A DNA stretch of 64,000 nt from Mogibacterium sp. Lineage in GTDB: Bacteria > Bacillota > Clostridia > Peptostreptococcales > Anaerovoracaceae. The translations under genes were made by a program, and so were the position numbers. Numbering within the stretch: the first letter of the stretch is position 1; every line of letters begins with the position of its first letter. The stretch covers positions 41,797-105,796 of the forward strand of contig JAFRGC010000050.1 in the NCBI GenBank assembly GCA_017434025.1. Direction: 5' to 3'. The notes below the pieces were generated by a model. The model ran no database searches. It was not told the origin of the DNA and worked only from the letters and a program-made list of their open reading frames with translations. Positions 8,119 to 16,986 of the stretch are shown in pieces.

Positions 8119-8805
8119 ATGCAGATCAAACAAATGCCTGCGAATGAGAGACCGCAGGAGAAAATGCTGTTCAGCGGAGTTTCTGGACTCAGCAATTCCG
8201 AGCTGCTGGCGCTTGTCATCCGGACAGGTACCAGCGACAGATCCGCGGTACAGCTCGCAGAGGAAGTAATAGCTTACGCTCAGACCAATTCCGGAGATCT
8301 CGGAAGCGTCGATGCCAGAGAACTGATGCAGATCGATGGGATCGGCGCAGCGAAAGCGTGCTCGATCGTTGCCGCTTTCGAACTCAGCAAACGCATGATG
8401 TCATGGAGTGTCCATGACAATCGGTGCAAACTTACATGCGGTGAAGATGTCGCGAGACTCATGACGGAAGAGATGATGTATGAGAAACGTGAGATTTTCA
8501 TGGCACTCTATCTCAACACTCGGATGATCATCGAGTCCAAAATGATCATATCGATCGGCAATCTCGATACTGCACCGGTCCATCCGAGAGAAGTCTTCGG
8601 ACCGGCTGTCAGGAGAGGCGCTGCGGCAGTTCTGGTAGCGCATAATCATCCCAGCGGAGATCCGGAGCCCAGCCCTATGGACATCAGTATCACAGAGAGA
8701 CTGGCGGAATCATCAAGGATACTGGGCATCAAACTGGTGGATCATGTGATCATCGGCAATGGCAGATTCGTCAGCATGAAGAATGAAGGATATATAATCG
8801 ACTGA
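8119..8805 (+). CDS. radC: RadC / JAB-domain protein
   Basis: 228 residues. The N-terminal helix-hairpin-helix part (SNSELLALVIRTGT ... IDGIGAAKACSIVAAFELSKR) is followed by the JAB/MPN metalloprotease-like fold with motif HNHPSGDPEPSPMD (H-x-H ... S ... D). The start ATG at 8119 follows GGAGAGG; the 16 extra codons upstream overlap the cmk-radC hairpin and are not conserved-looking. Despite the name a role in DNA repair is doubtful; the biochemical function is unproven in the family. Confidence 0.92.
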   Translation: MQIKQMPANERPQEKMLFSGVSGLSNSELLALVIRTGTSDRSAVQLAEEVIAYAQTNSGDLGSVDARELMQIDGIGAAKACSIVAAFELSKRMMSWSVHDNRCKLTCGEDVARLMTEEMMYEKREIFMALYLNTRMIIESKMIISIGNLDTAPVHPREVFGPAVRRGAAAVLVAHNHPSGDPEPSPMDISITERLAESSRILGIKLVDHVIIGNGRFVSMKNEGYIID

Positions 8806-8851
8806 ATCGGGATCTTCCGGCGAAGTCAGTGTTTTATGAAAGGATGTCAAT

Positions 8852-10477
8852 ATGGCCAGAGATATCAGAACGATACAGAATTTTACTGATGAACTCGGTC
8901 TTGCGGAGCTGCTCGTTTCAATCAACGGCAATACTCCGTGCAGCGAAGTCATGGGATATATGACTGATCCGCGCAGGGCTGCGATCTATTCCAAGCCGGT
9001 CACGGGTGTCACTTACAATTCCCGTGAAGTGCAGCCGGGATCCCTGTTTGTAGTCAAAGGCGCACATTTCAGGGAGAAATACCTTGAGGATGCTATCGCA
9101 GCAGGCGCTGTGTGCTACGTTCGAGAGGATCCGAGCCGCACGCCATCAACAGCATGTGAGCTGTACGATGTAGAAGCAGCGAGGAAAGAAGAAGTCACAG
9201 ATCCGGGTTGTGTTCCGATCATGGTCAGCGATATCCGCAAGGCTATGCCGGTGATCGCCGAGACCTTCTACGGCAAACTCTCAGATCAGCTGAAAGTTAT
9301 CGGCGTCACGGGGACTAAAGGCAAGTCAACGACAGCGTATTACATGAGATATATCCTCGATGACTACATGGCTGCGACGGGCGGCAACAGGACCGCTATA
9401 TGCTCAGGAATAGACAACTATGACGGAGTTATCGAAGAGGAATCCCACCTGACGACTCCTGAGATCATGGAACTCTATCAGCATATGGACAACGCTCTGA
9501 ACAGCGGGATCACTTACATGACGATGGAAGTATCCAGCCAGGCACTCAAATATGACAGAGTTGAAGGCGTCACATTTGAGGCCGGCGCGTTCCTCAATAT
9601 CGGAAGTGATCATATCAGCGCGATAGAGCATCCGGACTTCAACGATTATCTTGAGGCCAAACTCAGACTGTTCAGCCATTGCAGGAAAGCCTGCTATAAC
9701 CTCGACTGCGAGGAACAGGAGAGGATCAAGGCTGCTTCAGCCGACTGTCCTTACGTAATAACGTTCAGCCAGAAGGATGAGAGCGCCAATGTCTATGGCT
9801 ATGATGTCAAGTCAGAGGCGGGCAAAGTCAGTCTGCGGGTCAGAGTGAGAAATGTGGACGGCTGGGAAGATTTCGACGGCGCCCTGACACTCGGTACATT
9901 CGGTACGATCAATGTCGAGAACGCTCTGGCGGCAGTTTCGATGAGTCTGCTGGCAGGTGTACCGTTCGAATATGTACAGTCCGGCCTGGCCAAAGCGATC
10001 AGCCCGGGCAGAATGGAAGTCTTCTACAGCGAAGACGGCAAGAGGATCGCTATCGTCGATTATGCTCACAACAAGCTCAGCTATGAGAAGTTCTTCGAAA
10101 CGATCGGTGACGAGTTCCCGGGCAAGAAAATGATGATCGTATTCGGGTGTCCTGGCGGCAAGGCATTTGCGCGCCGTGAGGAGCTCGGAACGATCGCAGG
10201 CAGGAACTGTGTATACTCGATCATTACCGAGGAAGACTACGGTGAGGAAGACGTTAATAAGATCTGCCGCGAGATCGGAGAATTTGTCGCTGCTGCAGGT
10301 GGCAAGTTCGAGATCATCACTGACAGAGTCGAGGCGATCAAAAAGGCAATAACACTTATGGATGATGACACGATCCTGTTCCTTCCGGGAAAAGGCCGTG
10401 AAACCCGAGAGAAGAGGGGCATCCTGTACATTGACACACCATCCGACGCGGATGTTGTGATCGAATACATGAAATAA
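8852..10477 (+). CDS. murE: MurE-type UDP-MurNAc-tripeptide ligase (probably not DAP-type)
   Basis: 541-residue Mur ligase adding the third amino acid of the peptidoglycan stem in the cytosol. N domain with TYNSREVQPGSLFV; ATP site GTKGKST at residues 154-160; Mur central motifs (HLTTPEIMELYQHM, EVSSQALK, GAFLNIGSDH) and C-domain DYAHNKLSYEKF. The DNPR signature of meso-DAP-adding MurE is absent; the equivalent stretch reads TEEDYGEED. The GTKGK P-loop and the adjacent FemX gene recall lysine-type enzymes of streptococci. I infer Lys or Orn at position three; the substrate is not proven. It starts 5 bases after AAAGGATG and ends 12 bases before the FemX gene. Confidence 0.85.
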   Translation: MARDIRTIQNFTDELGLAELLVSINGNTPCSEVMGYMTDPRRAAIYSKPVTGVTYNSREVQPGSLFVVKGAHFREKYLEDAIAAGAVCYVREDPSRTPSTACELYDVEAARKEEVTDPGCVPIMVSDIRKAMPVIAETFYGKLSDQLKVIGVTGTKGKSTTAYYMRYILDDYMAATGGNRTAICSGIDNYDGVIEEESHLTTPEIMELYQHMDNALNSGITYMTMEVSSQALKYDRVEGVTFEAGAFLNIGSDHISAIEHPDFNDYLEAKLRLFSHCRKACYNLDCEEQERIKAASADCPYVITFSQKDESANVYGYDVKSEAGKVSLRVRVRNVDGWEDFDGALTLGTFGTINVENALAAVSMSLLAGVPFEYVQSGLAKAISPGRMEVFYSEDGKRIAIVDYAHNKLSYEKFFETIGDEFPGKKMMIVFGCPGGKAFARREELGTIAGRNCVYSIITEEDYGEEDVNKICREIGEFVAAAGGKFEIITDRVEAIKKAITLMDDDTILFLPGKGRETREKRGILYIDTPSDADVVIEYMK

Positions 10478-10489
10478 CAAACACCGGAA

Positions 10490-11770
10490 ATGCGTAGATT
10501 TGAACTGACAGAAGAACTGAATAGAGAAGAATTCAACGGCTTTGCGAGAGACAATGCTGACAGGGTCAAGACCCATTTCCTCGGCTCTTATGAGTGGGGA
10601 GAAGTCTCGAAGATCAGGAACTGGCAGCCGCTCCATGTAGGAGTCAGGGAAGATGGCAAACTGGTCGCGACCGCGCTTGTACTCAAGAAGGCGCTCGTGA
10701 TGGGGTACACATATTTCTATATACCCCGCGGTTTTACTATGGATTGGTCTGATCTGGAACTGCTCGAGTACTTTACCGATGCGATCAAACGCCTTGGCCG
10801 GAAGCACCGCGCACTGTTCTTCAAGATAGACCCGGATATCAAGCTGCATACCGTAGATATCGACGGCAGTGTTGTTGAAGGCGAATCAAATGAAGAGCTG
10901 GTCCGGTATCTCGAGTCACTTGGATACAGGCGTAAGCCTCTCAACTATGCATTCGAGAATGAACAGCCGAGATTCACTTTCCGGATCGATATCTCAGGAA
11001 CGATGGACGAGATCCGTTCCAGGTACAGCAAGACTACTTTGCATGAGATCCGCAAGAGCGCGGAGAGCAGCGTTGAAGTATACAGAGGCACAAGGGAAGA
11101 TATCCCTGAATTTGAGCGCCTGACGAAGATGACAGAGGCCAGACAGGATTACATCTCGCATGATATGAGCTTCTATGGGAAGTTCTATGATATTCTGCAT
11201 CCTTGCGGGATGGCAGACATCTATCTCGGCAAAGTCGATATTCGTGCGTTGACCGAAAGAGCGAAGGCAGAACTGGCTGAGAACGAGGCTCTCCGTGACA
11301 AATATTCCGGGAGTCAGAGCAAGAAATCCCGCAATATGCTGAAGGAGATCGACAACCGTCTTACCGCGCTGAACGCCAAACTCAAAGAACTCGCTGACAA
11401 GCCTCAGGAAGAAGTGATCGTTTCGTCGTATCTGACCGTGAAGTATCTGGATAAGATCTGGACTCTGTACGGTGCTAATGACATGGACTACAGCAGATAT
11501 TACGCTAATTACGCTGTCTATGAGAAGATGATCGAGGACTCCAACGCCGAAGGCCTCAGAGTGTTTGACGGATTCGGTACTGTCGGCAGGCCGGATGCTG
11601 CAGGTAATGCGCGCGGCCTCTATGAGTTCAAGAAGAAATGGGGAGGAGAACTCACAGAATTCATTGGTGAGTTCGACCTGATCCTGAACAGACCGGTATA
11701 CTTTGCATACAGCAAACTGATACCGGTCTATCATGAATTAAGCAACAGGAGACACAGGAACAGACAGTAA
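10490..11770 (+). CDS. FemX/FemAB-family peptidoglycan branching ligase
   Basis: 426 residues. FemAB proteins use aminoacyl-tRNA to add the first residues of the interpeptide bridge to lipid II at the membrane face. Two GNAT-like halves are visible (HFLGSYEWGEVSKIRNW ... GYTYFYIPRGFTMDW; RFRIDISGTMDEIRSRYSKTTLHEIRKS) with the typical helical coiled-coil arm at about residues 255-310 (AKAELAENEALRDKY ... MLKEIDNRLTALNAKLKEL), then YDFNG-like FDGFGTVG and YEFKKKWGGELTEFIGEFDL. It follows murE by 12 bases in the same operon, suggesting branched (non-direct) cross-links. Ends in a strong terminator. Confidence 0.9.
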   Translation: MRRFELTEELNREEFNGFARDNADRVKTHFLGSYEWGEVSKIRNWQPLHVGVREDGKLVATALVLKKALVMGYTYFYIPRGFTMDWSDLELLEYFTDAIKRLGRKHRALFFKIDPDIKLHTVDIDGSVVEGESNEELVRYLESLGYRRKPLNYAFENEQPRFTFRIDISGTMDEIRSRYSKTTLHEIRKSAESSVEVYRGTREDIPEFERLTKMTEARQDYISHDMSFYGKFYDILHPCGMADIYLGKVDIRALTERAKAELAENEALRDKYSGSQSKKSRNMLKEIDNRLTALNAKLKELADKPQEEVIVSSYLTVKYLDKIWTLYGANDMDYSRYYANYAVYEKMIEDSNAEGLRVFDGFGTVGRPDAAGNARGLYEFKKKWGGELTEFIGEFDLILNRPVYFAYSKLIPVYHELSNRRHRNRQ

Positions 11771-11784
11771 CAGTGCCTATGATT

Positions 11785-11811
11785 TAAAAGCGGTCGTGTG
11801 ACCGCTTTTTG
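11785..11811 (+). terminator. Terminator of the murE-femX operon
   Basis: Stem AAAAGCGGTC / GACCGCTTTT with a GTGT loop, ending in T5. Confidence 0.9.
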
Positions 11812-11825
11812 TTTGCTTAAAATAT

Positions 11826-11865
11826 GGTAATGATTACCGCAGTTACTGATCTCGTCTGATATGAT
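11826..11865 (+). promoter_or_regulatory. Putative promoter and palindromic operator of the transglutaminase gene
   Basis: An extended -10 TGA-TATGAT (11857-11865) with no good -35, so it probably needs an activator. About 20 bases upstream is a perfect 6-1-6 inverted repeat GGTAATGATTACC (11826-11838), in the position where a regulator could act. Both calls rest on sequence pattern only. Confidence 0.35.
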
Positions 11866-11912
11866 AAAGTCCAGCAAAATTCCGGACAGACAGAAGAAGG
11901 AATCGGATAGAT

Positions 11913-13985
11913 ATGATCTCCAGGACCGCGAGATTTCATGCATTCATACTGGTACTTGTGATGGCATTCTCAATGATGCCATGCTTGTCGTTTGCTGAAA
12001 GCGGAGAGCAGACCGGAGAAGAATTGCTGAATGAATATCTTGATGCACAGGTCGGAGAGAACTCTGACGGGCAGATCACCGCAACAAGGACAGCGAAGAC
12101 AACCAGAAGGGACCGACTCAGCGATCCGGACAAGGAGATCTATGATTCTCTCAGAACACAGATAGAAGAGGTCACCAATGGAAGCAGATCGAGTGCTGTA
12201 TTCGAAGTACCCCTCACTTCAGCATGGGAGGATTATCTTGAGAGAGATGAAACGCTGTCACAGGGCTGGCTCTGCAGGATAACAGCGGAAAGCCTCGGAG
12301 TAAACAGAATATTTGAGCAGTACACAGCATCGGGTAGCGCCGCTGCAAACTGGGAAATGACAGATTCAGCACAGGCAAGACTTTACAACATGTCTGCTGT
12401 GATCGATGCGCTGATGTTCGATCTTCCATATGATCTTTTCTGGTTTGACAAAACAGCTGCAGGCAGTTATTCCTATAGCCTTAATGCCTGGATCACAGAC
12501 GGAACAGATATGTTCTTTGACGAGGAACCAGCTGTCACTGTTGCGCTTCTCGTATCATCTGACTATCGCAGCGGGGTTTCTTCCTACGAGACCGACGCTG
12601 CTCTGATCAGCAGAGCTTCGGAAGCAGCTGCAGTCATAAGTGATATCATCGACCGCAATTCCGGGCTCTCAGATCTGGATAAGCTGACAGCTTACCGGGA
12701 TATTATCTGCGATCTGGCTGATTATGATAAACAGGCCGGGCAAAACGGTACATATGGTGATCCGTGGCAGCTCATAAATGTTTTCGACAACGATCCTTCA
12801 ACGAATGTAGTATGTGAGGGTTATGCCAAAGCATTCCAGTATCTGTGCGATCTCAGCACCTTCGATGATCCGTCAATCGAATGCCGCTCAGTCGTGGGTA
12901 CAATGACAGGCGGCACCGGTGCAGGATCTCATATGTGGAATATCCTGCATATGGACGACGGACTGAACTATCTGGTCGATATAACGAACAGTGACGCAGG
13001 AACGATCGGTTTTCCTGATCAGCTGTTCCTGACCGGCTATGATTCCGGCGATGTCTACGACAGCTATACATATCACATTTCAGACGGCAGAACGGTAACT
13101 TACCGATACGATGATGCGTGTTTTGGGCAGTATGATGTCTCCGAACTCACTTTGGCAGGCAGCGACTATACCGGATGCATCCACGAATGGGGTGAGTGGA
13201 CGGTTACATCACCTGCAACATGCAGCAGACGCGGAATCGAGACACGAGTATGCGGACTCGATCCATCGCACATACAGACGCGTGAGACCGGCGATATTGA
13301 TCCTGCAATCCACACTTTGAAACAGGTATCTTATGTTGCCCCGACGGTCGATACGCTGGGAAGGAATGTGTATTACAGATGCACAGAGTGCGGCAGATGC
13401 TTCAGGGATACAGAAGGCACTGTTGAGACCACTCCTGAGGCTGAATCGATACCTGAACTGATCGATATCAGCAAATGCTCATTCACACCTGCATCTGCGA
13501 CCTATACCGGAAAAGCGCTTACGACAACGGTCACAGCAAGGTATGGGAGCAGGAAACTCACCGCAGGCAAGGATTTCACTGTCACATATTACGGAAATAA
13601 GAACATTGGCAGGGCGAAGATCACTGTCAGAGGGAAAGACAGATATACCGGAATCAGGACACTTTATTTCAATGTCAATCCGAAAGGAACATCAGTGTCT
13701 AAGGTGTCCAAGGCAAAGAAAGCCTTTACAGTCAAATGGAAGAAGCAGACCTCTAAAATGCCGTCGTCCAGGATCACCGGTTACCAGATCCAATACAGCA
13801 CAGACAGCAGTTTCCGTACGAATGTGAAAACGGTGACTGTCAAAGGCTATAAGAAGACATCCAGAAAGGTCAGTAAACTGCAGGCGAAAACGACATATTA
13901 CGTACGCGTGCGCACATACATGAAGACCGGCGGTGCAACATACTATTCCGGCTGGAGCGCTGCGAAGCAGATCAGGACAAAGTGA
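11913..13985 (+). CDS. Secreted transglutaminase-like protein with C-terminal Fn3 module
   Basis: 690 residues with a signal peptide (ends LSFAES near residue 29). A transglutaminase/protease-like core carries the triad Cys about 301 (VVCEGYAKAF), His about 340 (GSHMWNIL) and Asp about 355 (LVDITNSD). Next is a Cys-containing module (HEWGEWTVTSPATCSRRG ... CTECGRCF) common in secreted Clostridia proteins, then a beta-rich repeat (YTGKALTTTVTARYGSRKL) and a fibronectin type III domain at about 590-690 (ITGYQIQYSTDSSF ... TYYVRVRTY ... YYSGWS). No wall-anchor signal, so it is released or held non-covalently. Role may be cross-linking or peptide cleavage at the surface; substrate unknown. It is monocistronic, with its own terminator. 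Confidence 0.82.
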   Translation: MISRTARFHAFILVLVMAFSMMPCLSFAESGEQTGEELLNEYLDAQVGENSDGQITATRTAKTTRRDRLSDPDKEIYDSLRTQIEEVTNGSRSSAVFEVPLTSAWEDYLERDETLSQGWLCRITAESLGVNRIFEQYTASGSAAANWEMTDSAQARLYNMSAVIDALMFDLPYDLFWFDKTAAGSYSYSLNAWITDGTDMFFDEEPAVTVALLVSSDYRSGVSSYETDAALISRASEAAAVISDIIDRNSGLSDLDKLTAYRDIICDLADYDKQAGQNGTYGDPWQLINVFDNDPSTNVVCEGYAKAFQYLCDLSTFDDPSIECRSVVGTMTGGTGAGSHMWNILHMDDGLNYLVDITNSDAGTIGFPDQLFLTGYDSGDVYDSYTYHISDGRTVTYRYDDACFGQYDVSELTLAGSDYTGCIHEWGEWTVTSPATCSRRGIETRVCGLDPSHIQTRETGDIDPAIHTLKQVSYVAPTVDTLGRNVYYRCTECGRCFRDTEGTVETTPEAESIPELIDISKCSFTPASATYTGKALTTTVTARYGSRKLTAGKDFTVTYYGNKNIGRAKITVRGKDRYTGIRTLYFNVNPKGTSVSKVSKAKKAFTVKWKKQTSKMPSSRITGYQIQYSTDSSFRTNVKTVTVKGYKKTSRKVSKLQAKTTYYVRVRTYMKTGGATYYSGWSAAKQIRTK

Positions 13986-14014
13986 ACAATTAACTGAAGA
14001 TACATAATGGTAGG

Positions 14015-14038
14015 GGACGGCCGTCAGACCGTCCTTTT
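14015..14038 (+). terminator. Terminator after the transglutaminase gene
   Basis: Stem GGACGG / CCGTCC followed by TTTTGC. Just downstream is the rny promoter. Confidence 0.75.
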
Positions 14039-14041
14039 GCA

Positions 14042-14070
14042 TTGACTTGCACAGCTTGAATCTGTATAAT
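14042..14070 (+). promoter_or_regulatory. SigA-type promoter of rny
   Basis: TTGACT (14042-14047), 17-base spacer, perfect TATAAT (14065-14070). The about 90-base leader contains a 7-bp hairpin ACATCTT / AAGATGT (14101-14131). Confidence 0.85.
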
Positions 14071-14166
14071 ATTTAGGTAAATTTATGCAATCCGACCGCA
14101 ACATCTTGTAGGTGAAGCGGCTTGAAGATGTATATATTACAAATTTAATAACATAAGGAGGTGCTT

Positions 14167-15705
14167 ATGACACCATTAGGTATTGCAGTCAGCATCGTCC
14201 TCCTTATTGTCGGTATACTGATTGGTTATATCATTCGCAAGAACGTAGGAGAGAAAGCAATCGGAAGCGCAGAACAGCAGGCACAGAACATTATCCTGGA
14301 TGCGCAGAATACTGTAGAGAACCTCAAGAAGGAAAAGATTCTGGAGGCAAAGGAGGAAATTCACAAACTCAGAGAGGACTATGAGAAAGAGTTCAAGATA
14401 AGAAGGAACGAAGTCCAGAAGTCCGAGAGAAGGATTCTTCAGAAAGAAGAGAACATCGACCGCAAGCTCGAGAGCATCGAGAAACGTGAAACGGGTCTCG
14501 CCAGAAGAGAGCAGTCGATGAATGACAAGCACAGAGAGATCGATGCTTACATCGCAAAGCAGGTCGCCGAACTCGAGAAGATCTCCGGTTATACCAGAGA
14601 TGAAGCGCGCGAGATCCTGCTCAAGGAAGTCGAAGGAGACATCCGCAAAGATGCAAGCGAGATGATCGTACGTATTGAGAACGAGGCTAAGGAAGAGGGC
14701 GATAAGAGAGCCCGTGAGATCATCACTACCGCGATCCAGAGATATGCGGCAGATCAGGTCACAGAGAGCACAGTATCGGTCGTCAGTCTGCCGAATGACG
14801 ATATGAAGGGCAGGATCATAGGAAGAGAAGGCCGCAACATCAGAGCCATCGAGACTCTGACAGGCGTAGACCTTATCATCGATGATACACCGGAAGCGGT
14901 TATCCTTTCCGGTTTCGACCCTGTAAGAAGAGAGATCGCAAGGATCGCTCTTGAGAAACTCATCGTAGACGGACGTATCCATCCGGCAAGGATCGAAGAA
15001 ATGGTCCAGAAGGCTGCGAAGGAAGTCAACACGATCATCAAGGAAGAAGGAGAGCGTGCCTGCTTTGAGACAGGCGTACACAATCTGCATCCGGAACTGG
15101 TCAAGCTCCTCGGAAGGCTCAAGTACAGAACATCTTACGGACAGAATGTACTGCAGCACTCGATCGAGGTCGCTACGCTGGCAGGTATGATGGCAGATGA
15201 GCTCGGACTCGATTCCAAGCTCGCAAGAAGAGGCGGACTCCTGCACGATATCGGCAAATCTATCGACCATGAGGTCGAAGGTACTCACGTCGAGATCGGT
15301 GTGAACATCTGTAAGAAGTACAAAGAATCCTGGAAGGTCATCAATGCTGTTGAGGCTCATCACGGAGATGTCGAGCCGTCAACACTCGAATCAATGCTCG
15401 TAGCAGCGTCTGACGCGCTTTCAGCGGCCAGACCTGGCGCCAGGAGAGAGACTCTCGAGTCCTACATCAAGAGACTTGAGAACCTTGAACAGATCGCGAA
15501 TTCGACCAAGGGCGTTGATAAATCCTACGCTATCCAGGCCGGCCGTGAGATCCGCGTAGCAGTCAAACCTAATATGGTCAAGGATGATGAAGTACCGATG
15601 CTCGCAAGAGAGATCGCCAAGAAGATCGAGGCTGAACTCGAATATCCTGGACAGATCAAGGTCAACGTTATCAGAGAGACCAAAGCAACAGATTTCGCTA
15701 AGTAA
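14167..15705 (+). CDS. rny: Ribonuclease Y
   Basis: 512 residues; membrane-anchored endoribonuclease that initiates mRNA decay. One N-terminal membrane helix ([20 protein letters not shown]), a long charged coiled coil (about 30-190), a KH RNA-binding domain ([21 protein letters not shown]) and an HD catalytic domain ([10 protein letters not shown] ... [13 protein letters not shown]). AAGGAGG (14155-14161) is 5 bases before the ATG at 14167; the GTG two codons earlier overlaps that site and is rejected. Own promoter and terminator, so it is monocistronic. Confidence 0.96.
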   Translation: MTPLGIAVSIVLLIVGILIGYIIRKNVGEKAIGSAEQQAQNIILDAQNTVENLKKEKILEAKEEIHKLREDYEKEFKIRRNEVQKSERRILQKEENIDRKLESIEKRETGLARREQSMNDKHREIDAYIAKQVAELEKISGYTRDEAREILLKEVEGDIRKDASEMIVRIENEAKEEGDKRAREIITTAIQRYAADQVTESTVSVVSLPNDDMKGRIIGREGRNIRAIETLTGVDLIIDDTPEAVILSGFDPVRREIARIALEKLIVDGRIHPARIEEMVQKAAKEVNTIIKEEGERACFETGVHNLHPELVKLLGRLKYRTSYGQNVLQHSIEVATLAGMMADELGLDSKLARRGGLLHDIGKSIDHEVEGTHVEIGVNICKKYKESWKVINAVEAHHGDVEPSTLESMLVAASDALSAARPGARRETLESYIKRLENLEQIANSTKGVDKSYAIQAGREIRVAVKPNMVKDDEVPMLAREIAKKIEAELEYPGQIKVNVIRETKATDFAK

Positions 15706-15712
15706 TTTAAAT

Positions 15713-15743
15713 AAGGCTCCCCGCTCATCCGGGGAGCCTTCTT
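15713..15743 (+). terminator. Terminator of rny
   Basis: An 11-bp perfect stem AAGGCTCCCCG / CGGGGAGCCTT followed by CTT. The next start codon is only 11 bases away, so the desulfurase gene may depend on read-through or on an unseen promoter within rny. Confidence 0.8.
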
Positions 15744-15753
15744 AAGGAAAACC

Positions 15754-16938
15754 ATGATATATCTGGATAATAGTGCTACTACAAGACAATACGATGAAGT
15801 GACTGAACTGATGTACAGGATGGCCCGGGAGAACTACGGCAATCCGTCGTCTCTTCATGCACTCGGTTTTGACGCAGGCAATATTCTCTTCGATGCCAGG
15901 AAAGAGATCGAAGATCTGATGCATCCGGGCGGTGTTGTGATCTTCACATCCGGAGGCACAGAGAGCGACAATATGGCGCTGATATCGACTGCACGCAAAC
16001 TCAGGAGAAGAGGCAAACGTATCATCACGACCAGAGTTGAGCATCCGGCGGTACTCGAAACATGCCGCAGACTCGCTGATGACGGTTTTGAAGTCGAATA
16101 CCTCAATGTCGATAGCGATGGATATGTTGAGCCTGAGACGGTACGTGAAGCCCTGACTGATGACACCATCCTGGTATCTGTGATGACTGTCAATAATGAA
16201 GTCGGTACGATCGGCCCGGTGCTCCAGGTCAGCAGGATGATCCGGGATTATAACAAACAGCACGGCAGCCAGATCGTATTCCACACGGATGCAGTTCAGG
16301 CATTCGGCAAGATCCCTATGGATGATGTGAATTGCGACCTGATATCGGTCAGCGGACACAAATTTCACGGGCCTAAGGGCGTAGGATTCCTCTATATGAA
16401 CAAAGATCTCAAGCTTCCGGCATTCATCATAGGAGGTGGACAGGAAAACGGTTATCGTTCATCAACGGAAAATACACCGGGAATCGCCGGACTCGGACTA
16501 GCTGCCAGGATGTCACATGATGATATCTACGACAAGATGGTCAGAATGGGTGAAGTGAACGAATATCTGCGCCGGGGTCTTATGGAAGAGCTTGAGGATG
16601 TCCATCTGAATGGTCCTCTGGAACTGGGATATTCTCTGCATGACAGCGGCAAACGCTGCCCTACAGTTCTCAACCTGACTTTCGCTAAGACGAGAGGAGA
16701 AGTGCTGCTGCATACGCTCGAACAGGAACGCATCTATGTATCGACCGGATCCGCCTGTTCCTCGCACAAGACCGGAGACAGCCATGTCCTTCTGGCAATG
16801 GGACTTGATCATAAGCAGATCGAAGGCGCGATCAGATTCAGCTTTTCTGAATTCAACACTATAGAGGAAATGGACGAAGTGATCGACCGCACCAAGGCGG
16901 CGGTTACACGTTTCAGAAGGCTGGGCAGCTTCAGGTAG
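15754..16938 (+). CDS. Cysteine desulfurase (NifS/IscS type)
   Basis: 394-residue PLP enzyme converting cysteine to alanine and an enzyme-bound persulfide. Landmarks: SATTRQYDEV at the N terminus, TSGGTESDN, EHPAVLE, HTDAVQAFGK, the PLP lysine in SVSGHKFHGPKG, GGGQENGYRSSTEN and the active-site Cys in STGSACSSHK. Directly upstream of thiI (48 bases to its start), so its persulfide probably feeds 4-thiouridine formation, as for the NifZ/ThiI pair of Bacillus. It could also serve Fe-S assembly, but no iscU/sufU is near. Confidence 0.93.
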   Translation: MIYLDNSATTRQYDEVTELMYRMARENYGNPSSLHALGFDAGNILFDARKEIEDLMHPGGVVIFTSGGTESDNMALISTARKLRRRGKRIITTRVEHPAVLETCRRLADDGFEVEYLNVDSDGYVEPETVREALTDDTILVSVMTVNNEVGTIGPVLQVSRMIRDYNKQHGSQIVFHTDAVQAFGKIPMDDVNCDLISVSGHKFHGPKGVGFLYMNKDLKLPAFIIGGGQENGYRSSTENTPGIAGLGLAARMSHDDIYDKMVRMGEVNEYLRRGLMEELEDVHLNGPLELGYSLHDSGKRCPTVLNLTFAKTRGEVLLHTLEQERIYVSTGSACSSHKTGDSHVLLAMGLDHKQIEGAIRFSFSEFNTIEEMDEVIDRTKAAVTRFRRLGSFR

Positions 16939-16986
16939 ATCACAGAACATAGTAATTTGATAATAACAGCATATAAGGAGCTAGAT

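Noticed and set aside
14176-15363. 395-codon open frame on the minus strand opposite rny
   Set aside because: Shadow of the rny codon pattern; no start signal, leucine/serine/aspartate-rich without any domain, while rny on the other strand is unmistakable.
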